This document shows, one piece after another, positions 23,743 through 31,855 of a stretch of DNA of 33,834 nt (its first letter is position 1; every line of letters starts with the position of its first letter). The position numbers and the translations under genes are program-made. Below the pieces are notes generated by a model. The model ran no database searches. It saw only the letters and a program-made list of their open reading frames with translations, and was not told the origin of the DNA. Origin of the DNA: JBHGAV01 sp041946685 (GTDB lineage Bacteria > Acidobacteriota > Terriglobia > Bryobacterales > Bryobacteraceae). Location: positions 1 to 33,834 of the forward strand of contig JBHGAV010000048.1 in the NCBI GenBank assembly GCA_041946685.1, written 5' to 3'.

Positions 23743-25674
23743 TCAAGCGCCGCTGTAGCTCGACACCAACCGGTTGATCACGTTCTGGTGTACCTTGATC
23801 TTCCCCGACTTCACCAATTGCTCGCGGACGGCTTCCTCGAATACCTCTACCCGTTCGCGGGCCTTGGTTGCCCTGATTTCCTGCGTCAGAGACTCGCGCT
23901 GTGCGGCAAGATCAGCGTCACTGGCCGGGATTCTGGCTGCGACCCGGTAGATCACCGCCTGCCCGTTGATCGAAGCCGGCCCCAGCACGTCGCCGACCTT
24001 GGCCTTGAAGGCGTCATAGACGAAGCCAGCCGATCCAAGACCCTCGATGGCGCCGTCACGCGTGAACTCGGGAGGCGCCTTGACCTCCAGGCCCGAGGGC
24101 TGCGCGGCTTTGCGGATATCCCCGCCAAGCGACTTGGCCCTTTCCAGGACTTCGTTGGCCCGCTGGGCAACCAGCCGAGTGAGCTTCTCCGACATCAACT
24201 GCTCGCGAATCCGGGCCTCGACCTCGGCGAGCTCAGCCTGCCTAGCCGGTAACACGTCGGTGACCACGGCCACCGCCAGTTTGGTCGGAGCGATTTGGAT
24301 CACGGGGCTAACCTCGCCCTTCCGGAGTGGTGAGATCGCATCCTGGAATTCGGGGCTCGCGCCGATCTCGGGGATCGTCGCGCCGGGGCCCAGCTTCTCG
24401 GCCTTCACCAGTTGCAGATTCAACTCCGCGGCGATCCTGGCGGCCGAACCCGGATCTTTGTTGAGCGCGGCACGGGCCTGATCGGATACCTCCTGCATGC
24501 GGTCGAAGACCATCTGCTTCTTGCGCGCCTCGACCAGTTGGGCCTTCACTTCCTCGAACGGTTGCACGTGGGCGTCCTGCTTTTCCAGGACCTGGAGGAT
24601 GTGGAAGCCGTATTCGGTCGTGACGATTCCGCTGAGATCCTTCGGTTTGAGAGAGAAGGCAGCCTCCTCAAACGCCTTGACGGTTTGCCCCCGCACTATC
24701 CAGGAGAGGTCCCCTCCCTTGGCCGCCGAGCCCGTATCCTCGGAGCTCTTCTTAGCGATTCCGGCGAAATCCGCGCCCGACTTGAGCTGCTTCAGCAATT
24801 CCTCGGCTTTCGCCCTGATCTTGGGGATGTCCTCCTTCGGCTTGTCGGTGGTCTTGAGCAGGATATGGCGCACGTGAACCCGTTCCGGCACCCGGTAGCT
24901 ATCCTTGTTCTGCTCGTACGCCCTGCGCAGGTCCTCTTCCGGCACGACTATCGTCTGTGCGAGGCGAGCCTCGTCGACGATCACCGCCTCCAGAGAACGG
25001 CTCTCGGGGATCTGGAAGCCGGAGCGATTCCTGTCGTACTGGGCCTTGATCTCCTCCGGGGAAACCGTCACCTGAGAGCGGTACTTATCGGGCGAAAGCG
25101 CCACGTACTCGATCCTGACCTTGTCCTGCCTGGCGTGGAACTCTTGGGCGACCTCGGCGGGGGTCACCACAATGCCGCCGGCCACCAGGCCGCGCAGCGC
25201 ATCAATTAGCAACTGCCGCCGCATCATGCCTTCGAACTGGGGGATGCTCATGTTCTGCTGAGCCAGGAAGGCCGCGTAGGCCTCTCTGCCCGCGAACTGC
25301 CCGCCGCTGAACAGTTGCGGCAGCACCATACGGATGGCGTTCGCCATGTCGGCTTCCGAGAGGCGAAAACCCATGCGCTCAGCCTGATAGGCGAGGGCGT
25401 ATTCGCTGATCATCTGGTTGGTGATCTGCGGGACAAAAGAAGCTGCCATCTGGGGCGGAATGTTCTGGCTCCGCAACTGCCGCTGGACGGCCTGCTGCAC
25501 CTCCATCAGGGTAAGCGCCTGCTTGCCGAACTCGGCGACGATCTGCGGGTCGCCGCCGGTGCCCATTCCGACGCCGGGAATCAGGTAGGTCACCATCGAG
25601 AGGGCGACCAGCAGGAGCAGGCCGCCCAGCAGGATGCGCACGGCCTTGGCGCGGCTTCTAAAGAGGTCAAACAT
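23743..25674 (-). CDS. PpiD/SurA-like membrane-anchored peptidyl-prolyl isomerase
   Basis: A 643-residue periplasmic folding factor with a single N-terminal membrane anchor (VRILLGGLLLLVALSMVTYLIPG). A SurA_N-like chaperone region spans about residues 40-200. A parvulin domain lies at about 270-365, marked by VRHILLKT, AEELLKQLKSGADFAGIAKK, GGDLSWI and YGFHILQV. A second, more divergent chaperone region follows. Layout and length match PpiD, which assists proteins leaving the Sec channel. The leader contains a palindrome that can pair with the ribosome site. The gene follows lysC after 60 nt and precedes dedA. Confidence 0.9.
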   Translation of the reverse strand: MFDLFRSRAKAVRILLGGLLLLVALSMVTYLIPGVGMGTGGDPQIVAEFGKQALTLMEVQQAVQRQLRSQNIPPQMAASFVPQITNQMISEYALAYQAERMGFRLSEADMANAIRMVLPQLFSGGQFAGREAYAAFLAQQNMSIPQFEGMMRRQLLIDALRGLVAGGIVVTPAEVAQEFHARQDKVRIEYVALSPDKYRSQVTVSPEEIKAQYDRNRSGFQIPESRSLEAVIVDEARLAQTIVVPEEDLRRAYEQNKDSYRVPERVHVRHILLKTTDKPKEDIPKIRAKAEELLKQLKSGADFAGIAKKSSEDTGSAAKGGDLSWIVRGQTVKAFEEAAFSLKPKDLSGIVTTEYGFHILQVLEKQDAHVQPFEEVKAQLVEARKKQMVFDRMQEVSDQARAALNKDPGSAARIAAELNLQLVKAEKLGPGATIPEIGASPEFQDAISPLRKGEVSPVIQIAPTKLAVAVVTDVLPARQAELAEVEARIREQLMSEKLTRLVAQRANEVLERAKSLGGDIRKAAQPSGLEVKAPPEFTRDGAIEGLGSAGFVYDAFKAKVGDVLGPASINGQAVIYRVAARIPASDADLAAQRESLTQEIRATKARERVEVFEEAVREQLVKSGKIKVHQNVINRLVSSYSGA

Positions 25675-25684
25675 ACTTGTAGCT

Positions 25685-25712
25685 CTCCTCGAGGAGGGGA
25701 ATCCCCAGTATA
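25685..25712 (-). promoter_or_regulatory. -10 box and palindromic leader before the ppiD-like gene
   Basis: On the minus strand TATACT (25712-25707) is followed by a perfect 12-base palindrome CTCCTCGAGGAG at 25696-25685, ending 10 nt before the ATG. The right half contains the purine-rich ribosome site, so a hairpin here could hide it. A matching -35 is not clear. Confidence 0.4.
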
Positions 25713-25734
25713 GCCTACGATTTCGGGACTTTCC

Positions 25735-27168
25735 TCAGGCCCCCGGCCGGGCCGGCCGCGCCCACTCACCCATCCGGCACTCTTTGTGGACGGCCTGGAC
25801 CGCCCTCTCCAGGCCGGCTCGATGCACAACGATAGCGATCGTAAGCTCGCTGGAGCCCTGCGCGATGGCGATGATGTTGATCTGCTCCCGCGAGATGGCC
25901 GTGAATACCCGTCCGGCCAGGCCCGGGGTCCCGCGCATACCCTCTCCAACCACTGCCAGAAGGCCGACGTTCTCGTCCACCTCAATGGGGCGGAGGTAGC
26001 CGTGCGTGATCTCCAGGGCTAGTCCTGCCTCCAGGGCGGCCAGAGAAGTGGAGAGTTCCTCCTTGCGCACCAGGAAGCAGAAGCTCTGGCGATAGCTCGA
26101 ACTGGAGAGCAACAGGATTTCCACGTTCACTCTGGCCAACGCATCGAGCGCCCGTGCCATCACCTGCGTCACATTCAATGCCTGGCTGTCCGGTTCAATC
26201 GCAATCAGCGCCACATTGGCCATGGAGGTCACCGCCCGAGGCCCCCCAGGCGCCTCAATCCGCGGCGCGATCCGCGTGCCCGGCTTGTCCAGGGCGAAGC
26301 TGTTCTTGCTCCACACGGGGATCTGTTTCTCTACCAGCGGGGCCAGAGTGCGCGGGTGAAGGACCTTGGCTCCGTTGTAAGCGAGTTCGGCGGCCTCGCT
26401 GTAAGTGACCTCATCCAGCACCGCGGCGTCCGGCACCAAACGCGGGTCGGCGGTCATGATGCCGTCCACGTCGGTCCAGATCCACAGCTCGGCGGCGTCC
26501 AGCGCAGAGGCCAGGATTGAAGCGGAGAAGTCGGAGCCTCCCCGGCCCAACGTCGTCGGTCTGCCGTCGGCCGTGGCGCCGTTGAAGCCTGTCACCACCG
26601 GCAAGACACCGCTTTCGATCATGGGCGTCAGTTCTTGCCGGGCCCTCTGCCGGGTTGGTTCCATCAGCGGATCCGCATTGCCGAAGACGGCGTCGGTCAC
26701 GATGATGCCCGCCGCGTTCACCGCGACCGCAGGCCTCCCCTGCGAAGCCAGGTACGACGCCATCAGAAGGGCGGAAAGGCGCTCGCCGACGGCCACCGCC
26801 TCGTCCACCGACCGCGGAGGCCGCTCCCCCAACATCCGGATGCCGTTGGCGATGCGGTGGAAATCCGCGATGAGGCTCCGCAATCCCTCCAGGACCTCAT
26901 CCTGCCTGTCTGCCGGGAGCAGCTCGCGGCATGCATCAAAATGCCGGACGCGGAGCTTATCGATATTGGCCTCGACTCCGGCATCGTCACCCGCCTCGGC
27001 GTGGCGCAAGGTGTCCAAGAGCAGGTCCGTGACCTTGGACATGGCCGAAACGACCACGACCACGGGCCGGAGGCGCGCCTGTTCGGCGGAGATGCCGGCG
27101 GCGACGCGGATACGGTCGGCGGAACCCATGCTGGTTCCCCCAAATTTCATGACAAGCAGGTCCTTCAA
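25735..27168 (-). CDS. lysC: Aspartate kinase with two C-terminal ACT domains
   Basis: A 477-residue enzyme that phosphorylates aspartate, the first step to lysine, threonine, methionine and diaminopimelate. The kinase domain opens MKFGGTSMGSADRI and contains VVVSAMSKVTDLLL, VTGFNGATADGRPTTLGRGGSDFSA and WTDVDGIMTADPR. Two ACT domains follow (about residues 320-470) for allosteric feedback. It is a single-function kinase: no homoserine dehydrogenase is attached. The start is TTG at 27168 overlapping the cmk stop (TTGA), with a GGAAG upstream; an ATG at 27150 would remove six residues. It sits between cmk and the ppiD-like gene. Confidence 0.93.
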   Translation of the reverse strand: MKDLLVMKFGGTSMGSADRIRVAAGISAEQARLRPVVVVVSAMSKVTDLLLDTLRHAEAGDDAGVEANIDKLRVRHFDACRELLPADRQDEVLEGLRSLIADFHRIANGIRMLGERPPRSVDEAVAVGERLSALLMASYLASQGRPAVAVNAAGIIVTDAVFGNADPLMEPTRQRARQELTPMIESGVLPVVTGFNGATADGRPTTLGRGGSDFSASILASALDAAELWIWTDVDGIMTADPRLVPDAAVLDEVTYSEAAELAYNGAKVLHPRTLAPLVEKQIPVWSKNSFALDKPGTRIAPRIEAPGGPRAVTSMANVALIAIEPDSQALNVTQVMARALDALARVNVEILLLSSSSYRQSFCFLVRKEELSTSLAALEAGLALEITHGYLRPIEVDENVGLLAVVGEGMRGTPGLAGRVFTAISREQINIIAIAQGSSELTIAIVVHRAGLERAVQAVHKECRMGEWARPARPGA

Positions 27169-27854
27169 TTTGAGACTTCCTTTCCGTTGCTGGTGCGCTC
27201 GCGGATGAGCTTCAGGATGCGTTCCTCCACCTGGTCTATCGTCAAGCCAGTGGAATCCAGGTAAAACGCGTCCGGCGCCTGCACCAGCGGCGCCTCCGAG
27301 CGGTTGCGGTCGCGCTCATCTCGCTCGCGAATCTGCCGGGCAAGTTCTTCTGGGTCAACCGGCTCTCCCTTCCCGGCGCTCTCCCGGAGCCGCCTTGCGG
27401 CCCGCTCGGCGGGATCGGCGTCGAGGAAGATCTTGACGTCGGCCTCCGGGTACACCACTGTGCCTATGTCCCTGCCTTCCATGACGACGCTGGTCCGCTC
27501 GGCCATGCGCCGCTGCTCTTCCACCATCGCTCTGCGCACGCCTCCGAAGGCCGACACTTTGGACGCCGCCTGAGAAACCTCCGGCGTGCGGATCGCTTCC
27601 GTAACGTCTTCTCCATTCAACAACACGCGCGAGCCTTCCTGCTCCAGTTCGATGCGCGAAGCCCGCGCCAGTTGCTCCAGGCTACGGGCGTCGTCCAGCG
27701 CGAGACCGGCCCTGAGCGCCCACAGGCCCACGGCCCGGTACATGGCGCCGCTGTCGATGTACAGGAAGCCCAGCCGCCCGGCCACGGCGCGCGCGATGGT
27801 GCTCTTGCCCGCTCCCGCGGGCCCGTCGATGGCCACCACGATGCGCTTGCCCAT
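27165..27854 (-). CDS. cmk: Cytidylate kinase
   Basis: A 229-residue nucleoside monophosphate kinase that converts CMP and dCMP to the diphosphates. The P-loop GPAGAGKST lies at residues 11-19, followed by YIDSGAMYRAVG, the substrate region VVMEGRDIGTVV and FLDADPAERAARR, and RDERDRNRSEAPL in the lid. All conserved family stretches are present and the length is normal. Its stop overlaps the TTG start of lysC. It diverges from the small zincin gene across only 34 nt. Confidence 0.95.
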   Translation of the reverse strand: MGKRIVVAIDGPAGAGKSTIARAVAGRLGFLYIDSGAMYRAVGLWALRAGLALDDARSLEQLARASRIELEQEGSRVLLNGEDVTEAIRTPEVSQAASKVSAFGGVRRAMVEEQRRMAERTSVVMEGRDIGTVVYPEADVKIFLDADPAERAARRLRESAGKGEPVDPEELARQIRERDERDRNRSEAPLVQAPDAFYLDSTGLTIDQVEERILKLIRERTSNGKEVSN

Positions 27855-27873
27855 GCCCGTTCTGCTGCTTGCC

Positions 27874-27879
27874 TACAAT
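27874..27879 (+). promoter_or_regulatory. -10-like box before the zincin gene
   Basis: TACAAT lies 9 nt before the ATG at 27889, in the 34-nt gap between divergent cmk and zincin genes. A very short leader is implied. No -35 is evident, and any would have to lie inside cmk. Confidence 0.4.
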
Positions 27880-27888
27880 GGTCCTAGG

Positions 27889-28245
27889 ATGTCCCCGCAG
27901 GAGTTCGACAAACTGGTGGAGAGGGCCGTTCGCTCCATCCCGCCGCGCTTTCGCCGGCGGCTCGACAACGTGGCATTCGTCGTGGAGCGGGAGCCGCCGC
28001 GGCCGGGGCTGCTGGGACTCTACGAAGGCCGCCCTCTCCCTACCCGCAGCGTTTCCGACGGCTTCACCATGCCGGACCGGATCACCATCTTCCAGGGCCC
28101 GCACGAAAGGATGGCCCGGGACAGTCTCCACCTGGAGAGACTCCTGAAAGATACAGTATGGCACGAGGTGGCCCACCATTTCGGTATGGACGAGGCGCGG
28201 GTGCGCCGCGCCGAGCGCCGCAGGGCGAGACTGAGTAGCCGGTAG
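27889..28245 (+). CDS. Minimal zincin-like metallopeptidase (PF06262 type)
   Basis: A 118-residue basic, soluble protein with the zinc signature HEVAHHFG: His92, Glu93, His96, and Asp101 five residues further as possible third ligand. The N-terminal part (FDKLVERAVRSIPPRFRRRLDNVAFVVE) and ITIFQGP match the small metallopeptidase family often found in actinobacteria and acidobacteria. Such proteins have no signal peptide and an unknown substrate. The ATG at 27889 fits the family start. The ICMT-like gene follows after 18 nt. Confidence 0.85.
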   Translation: MSPQEFDKLVERAVRSIPPRFRRRLDNVAFVVEREPPRPGLLGLYEGRPLPTRSVSDGFTMPDRITIFQGPHERMARDSLHLERLLKDTVWHEVAHHFGMDEARVRRAERRRARLSSR

Positions 28246-28263
28246 AGTCGTGAGCGGAGTAGA

Positions 28264-28761
28264 ATGCCCGGCATGCTCTGGATCCGCGGACTGCTGTTCA
28301 CATTGTTGATGCCGTGCCTGGGCGGCGGGCTTGCGCCCTATCTGCTGAGCGGCTCGCGCCCCCTCCAGCCCGGCTGGTGGAGGATCGGGTGGGTCCCGCT
28401 GAGTCTTGGAGGAGCGGTCTATCTGAGCTGTCTATTGAACTTCCTTGCCGCCAAGGGCACACCCGCGCCGTTCTTCATGCGGCGGATGCACAGCATAATC
28501 GGTGAGGAGCCGGGCAGCCTGGTCTGCGCGGGGCTGTATAAGTTCACGCGAAATCCGATGTACGTGGGCGTGCTCCTGGTGATCTTCGGTCAGGCGCTGC
28601 TATTCGCGTCGGCCGCGATTGCGCTTTACGGGTTGGCCGCCTGGCTCTTCTTTCACCTCGTGGTTGTGCGGGTTGAGGAGCCTCACCTGCGCGCCAAGCA
28701 GGGGGCCGGTTACGACGACTACTGCCGCCGGGTTCCCCGCTGGCTGGGGCTGCCAAAGTAG
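28264..28761 (+). CDS. Isoprenylcysteine carboxyl methyltransferase-like membrane protein
   Basis: A 165-residue membrane protein of the ICMT/PEMT-like group, with about four helices and the SAM-binding signature GLYKFTRNPMYVGVLL followed by a late VRVEEPHLRAKQGAGYDDYCRRVPRWL. Bacterial members methylate lipids or small molecules; the substrate here is unknown. The ATG at 28264 has GGAG 4 nt upstream; a second ATG at 28273 lies 7 nt after a TAGAAT box (28260-28265) that overlaps the first start, so either may be used. It converges with the pilus cluster with 9 nt between stops. Confidence 0.82.
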   Translation: MPGMLWIRGLLFTLLMPCLGGGLAPYLLSGSRPLQPGWWRIGWVPLSLGGAVYLSCLLNFLAAKGTPAPFFMRRMHSIIGEEPGSLVCAGLYKFTRNPMYVGVLLVIFGQALLFASAAIALYGLAAWLFFHLVVVRVEEPHLRAKQGAGYDDYCRRVPRWLGLPK

Positions 28762-28770
28762 GCGGCGCGG

Positions 28771-29973
28771 CTACCTTCTCGGCATCGCGGGCACCTGGGG
28801 CATGTTGGTGCCGCCCCGGCGCCCCGGGCGGCCCGGCATCCCGGGGAAGGCGGGGCTTGGCGGTGCGGCAGTGTCACTCTGGCCCGATCCGCCAGGGCTG
28901 AGCGGCTGCTGCATCTGCTGCTGCTGTTGCTGCGCCTGTGCGGCGGCCATGGCCGCCCTGTCCTGCCGCGGATCGTACAAGAATTCCCACTCGTTGTACT
29001 TGGTCCTGTCGTTGTAGACCTTGATGCTTTCGGCTTCCAGGTTGCTGGCGACTCCGGCAAGCATTGGTGTGGCGGGCTGCTGGGCTGTGGGTGCGGTCGG
29101 AATCCCCTGCAAGCCACGCGGGTTGGGAGTGGTCAGCATTCTGCGAATGAGGTCGAGGGCGGGATTGGCGGCTCCCAACGCCGGTCCGGCGACGCCCGGC
29201 ACGCCAGGCACAGCCGGGGCGCCCTGCGCGGGCTGAGACTGGGTCATGCCGCCCGGCTGCACCGGCCGAACAGCCGCCTGCCCGAGCGGCATCGGGAAGC
29301 CAGCCGGAAAACCGGGCTGGACCGTGGTCCCCGGGGCCGTGACAGGCTGCGGGCCGGGAGCAAGGGGGTACATCTGCCCGGGCACGAGTCCTGGGATGAC
29401 CGCCGGCTGCTGCTGGCCCTCGGCGGGCTGCGCGGCGCCGGCCGTCTCGGGAGGGACGGCCGAAAGGTCGGCTGCATCGCCCGCGGCCGGCTCCACGGGC
29501 GCGTTCGGAACCTCTCCGGAGGCCAGGGCGAGATCGCTCGGACGGCGCTGCATCCAAGGCGACGGAGCGGTCTCGGCCGCGGCCGTCGATGATCCGCTCT
29601 CCTCCTTCTGCCCTGGAGCTTTGTACACCAGCGAGTCGGGATACACGCCGGGACCGAGGGCATGGATGAGACGCCACTCGTCCTTGCCGGTCATCGGGTC
29701 TATGTACCGCTGGCGGAGAAAGCGCCGGTTGTCGGTGTTTTCGAGCGCCTTAATATCCGGCGGGTACCGCGAGTATCTGCGGTAATAAAGTTGTATGGCG
29801 CGGCGGTACTGCTCCCCGTGGTCGATCAGCGTCTGCTCGCGGTTGCGCTGGGACTCAAAGACGACCCGCGGCAGTTCCATGTAGAGGCCGATTGCCACGA
29901 AGGCAGCGAGCAGGAACACCACCAGCATGGCGAAACCTGCTTCCCGCTGCTGCTCGCGCCGGGCCGGCATCAT
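28771..29973 (-). CDS. Atypical pseudopilin-like protein with long Pro/Gln-rich tail
   Basis: A 400-residue protein with a pseudopilin-like N-terminus: a short basic leader, then G|FAMLVVFLLAAFVAIGLYMELPR at the cleavage and helix region (residues 14-37). It keeps Gly before Phe but has Val instead of the usual Glu at mature position 5. An N-terminal globular part (about 40-105) ends with YIDPMTGKDEWRLI, a common stretch of GspG-like pseudopilins. From about residue 125 the protein is low-complexity: Pro-, Ala- and Gly-rich, with PGVPGVAGP-type text, a Gln run near residue 355 and a Gly/Pro/Arg tail. It is the last gene of the PilB-M-N-O-P transcript. A role as minor pseudopilin or platform partner is likely but unproven. 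Confidence 0.75.
   Translation of the reverse strand: MMPARREQQREAGFAMLVVFLLAAFVAIGLYMELPRVVFESQRNREQTLIDHGEQYRRAIQLYYRRYSRYPPDIKALENTDNRRFLRQRYIDPMTGKDEWRLIHALGPGVYPDSLVYKAPGQKEESGSSTAAAETAPSPWMQRRPSDLALASGEVPNAPVEPAAGDAADLSAVPPETAGAAQPAEGQQQPAVIPGLVPGQMYPLAPGPQPVTAPGTTVQPGFPAGFPMPLGQAAVRPVQPGGMTQSQPAQGAPAVPGVPGVAGPALGAANPALDLIRRMLTTPNPRGLQGIPTAPTAQQPATPMLAGVASNLEAESIKVYNDRTKYNEWEFLYDPRQDRAAMAAAQAQQQQQQMQQPLSPGGSGQSDTAAPPSPAFPGMPGRPGRRGGTNMPQVPAMPRR
28906..28933. repeat. CTG-type triplet repeat inside the pseudopilin gene
   Basis: A run of CTG/TTG triplets (interrupted once by CAT) that codes on the minus strand for a Gln-rich stretch with one Met. It is a coding microsatellite that could vary in length by slippage while keeping frame. 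Confidence 0.7.
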
Positions 29974-30680
29974 CCCGCCTGGGGCTCCAGCGGCAGCGTC
30001 TGCTCCGCCTTGAACTCCAGGTCCTCCATCACCACCGAGTTTACGCCTATGCGAACGACCCGGTAGCGCTTCTTCAGCACCTCGCCTTCGGAGGCCACCA
30101 GAATCTGATCGCCGTCCATGAAGAAGGCCCGTCTGTTTCCCTGGCGGTAGGCCGTCGAATACCCAAAAAACTTCAGCGGGATCGGAGGTGGAGGCGGCTT
30201 GCGTTCCGCCTGGGGGGGCGGAGGCGGCGGAGGCGGCAGGGGAACGGTCTGGATCTTTGCTTTGGGGATGACCTTGGCTTCGGGCGTCTTGGGGAGCGGC
30301 GCGGCAGAGAATTCAAACAGGCTCCGGCCGGCGGACCGGAGCTGGATCGCCTCCAGCTTGGCCAAAAGGTCCAGCCTCAGGGTCGGGTCGATCGCACTGA
30401 GGTCGCGCTCGTCACTGCCCTTCTTGGATTTCAGCGAGGGGCGGAAGTCCTGGAGCGAGTTCTGCGTGGAGGAACGCGGCTCCGCGCGTGTCACCGGTCC
30501 TGCCGGCTCAACGGCGGAGACCGGCTGGGTGAGAGAGGGCGCTCGCGAGGCAGCGGGGGGAGTCGAGGAAACGGGCGGCCCCGGCTGGCTGGAAAAGACG
30601 TTTGTGAAGATCAGGTAACCGGCAACCAGGATCAGCACCCCAAGAATCGCCAGTTTCTTCGGCTCGGCTCCGAGTTTCAT
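29970..30680 (-). CDS. PilP/GspC-like inner-membrane protein
   Basis: A 236-residue protein with a short cytoplasmic start, one membrane helix (LAILGVLILVAGYLIFTNVF), a Pro/Ser-rich linker, a run of eight prolines (about residues 150-157) and a C-terminal beta domain with FGYSTAY, FFMDGDQILVASEGEVL and YRVVRIGVNSVVMEDL. That domain resembles the GspC homology region and PilP, which links the inner-membrane platform to the secretin. Overlaps of 4 nt with PilO upstream and with the pseudopilin gene downstream tie it to the operon. No secretin gene is present in the window. Confidence 0.75.
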   Translation of the reverse strand: MKLGAEPKKLAILGVLILVAGYLIFTNVFSSQPGPPVSSTPPAASRAPSLTQPVSAVEPAGPVTRAEPRSSTQNSLQDFRPSLKSKKGSDERDLSAIDPTLRLDLLAKLEAIQLRSAGRSLFEFSAAPLPKTPEAKVIPKAKIQTVPLPPPPPPPPQAERKPPPPPIPLKFFGYSTAYRQGNRRAFFMDGDQILVASEGEVLKKRYRVVRIGVNSVVMEDLEFKAEQTLPLEPQAG

Positions 30681-31288
30681 TGCGCCTCCGCCTCCCCGCG
30701 GACGAAGACGTTGATCCTCAGGTTGACGCTCAGGGTGCCCTGAGACTGGATCGGGGCGGCCTGCAGCCTCTCGATGGTCAGGAACCTCGGTGAGCGGTCA
30801 ATCCCGTTCACAAACTCCACCAAGTCTGCGTAGGAGCCCTCGTAGTTGCCGGTGATACTAAGCATGGCGAGCGTGTCGCTGCCTTCGATTGGCTCCTCGC
30901 TAAAGGAGTGGTCCTTGGGTTTGACGCCGGACTTCTCGGCTAGCGCGTTAAGCTCGGTAAGTACTGTGGAGTAGGCTGTCCGCCGGTCCAGGAAGTACTT
31001 AGCGAAGAACTGATTGGAGCCGGTCCGCGTTTTCTCGACCGTTTCCACCAAGGCGGCGAGGCGCTGGACGGTCGCTTCCCGCTGACCGGCCTCTTGCCGC
31101 ATGTCGGCCAGTTGCCGCTGGAGCTGCTCCGGCGAGCCGCCCCAGGGCCGCAGCAAGGCGGCGGCCGCCACCAGGTTGGCGGCGACAAGCACGCCCAAGA
31201 GAAGGCGCGCGGTCAGCCGGGGATCCTTCCCCAGCCGCTCGCGGAGGCGGCGCAGGAAGCCCGCAAGTCCCGGTGCCGACGGACTCAT
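30677..31288 (-). CDS. pilO: Type IV pilus assembly protein PilO-like
   Basis: A 203-residue bitopic protein with one membrane helix (LLLGVLVAANLVAAAALL), a coiled coil (about residues 50-90, GSPEQLQRQLADMRQEAGQREATV) and a ferredoxin-like C-terminal domain (ITGNYEGSYADLVEFVNGIDRSPRFLTIERL), the classic PilO layout. PilO pairs with PilN in the inner-membrane alignment complex. The start overlaps the pilN stop by 4 nt and the stop overlaps the PilP/GspC-like gene. Confidence 0.85.
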   Translation of the reverse strand: MSPSAPGLAGFLRRLRERLGKDPRLTARLLLGVLVAANLVAAAALLRPWGGSPEQLQRQLADMRQEAGQREATVQRLAALVETVEKTRTGSNQFFAKYFLDRRTAYSTVLTELNALAEKSGVKPKDHSFSEEPIEGSDTLAMLSITGNYEGSYADLVEFVNGIDRSPRFLTIERLQAAPIQSQGTLSVNLRINVFVRGEAEAQ

Positions 31289-31851
31289 AGCTGCCTCCCG
31301 TAGTTCACCGTCACGCGATACCGGTAGAGGGGCTCGGTCTGGCTCGGGGGCAGCCAGTTATGCACCTCCGTGGAGCCGAACAAAGGCGACGACTCCATCT
31401 GCTTCAACATCTCGATCACCGGCAATTGGGTTTGGGCGCCGACGACCATGTCGAGAAGCACGTCGCTCGCCGCGTTCACCTGAGGACGAATGGAGATGAG
31501 CCGCACATTGTAGGGCATCACCCCTTCCAGGTCTGAGAAGATCCTGGTCCAACTGACGCCCTTGCGGTAGAGCAGGGAGTTGATGAACAGCACACGGTCG
31601 AGAACCTCGGCGTTCTCCGGCCGGCGCAGGTCCGCTTCCAACTTGCGCTGCTCGGCGGTGAGGCGCCCGATCCTGCGCTCAAGTTGCGCGATGTCCTGGC
31701 GAGTCTGGGCCTCGCTTCCCCGTTCCAGGACCGCCATCGAAATCAGCATCGCCAGCAGAACCGATAAGGCCAGCCCCACGGCGACCGACGCCGCCACCAT
31801 GGGACGGTTGCGCCGGAACGGCTCGCTGGCGAGGTTGATGGTGATCCGCAT
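31285..31851 (-). CDS. pilN: Type IV pilus assembly protein PilN-like
   Basis: A 188-residue protein that begins with INLASEPFRRNRP, the short conserved cytoplasmic peptide by which PilN binds PilM. It continues with a membrane helix (VAVGLALSVLLAMLISMAV), a coiled coil (about 55-90) and a ferredoxin-like domain beginning at about 105. ATG 31851 starts 4 nt after the pilM stop with GGAG 9 nt upstream. Normal size for the family. Confidence 0.87.
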   Translation of the reverse strand: MRITINLASEPFRRNRPMVAASVAVGLALSVLLAMLISMAVLERGSEAQTRQDIAQLERRIGRLTAEQRKLEADLRRPENAEVLDRVLFINSLLYRKGVSWTRIFSDLEGVMPYNVRLISIRPQVNAASDVLLDMVVGAQTQLPVIEMLKQMESSPLFGSTEVHNWLPPSQTEPLYRYRVTVNYGRQL

Positions 31852-31855
31852 GATT

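Noticed and set aside
28906..28933. Triplet repeat considered as a CRISPR or regulatory array
   Set aside because: Units are 3 nt, in frame and code for Gln; there are no spacers.
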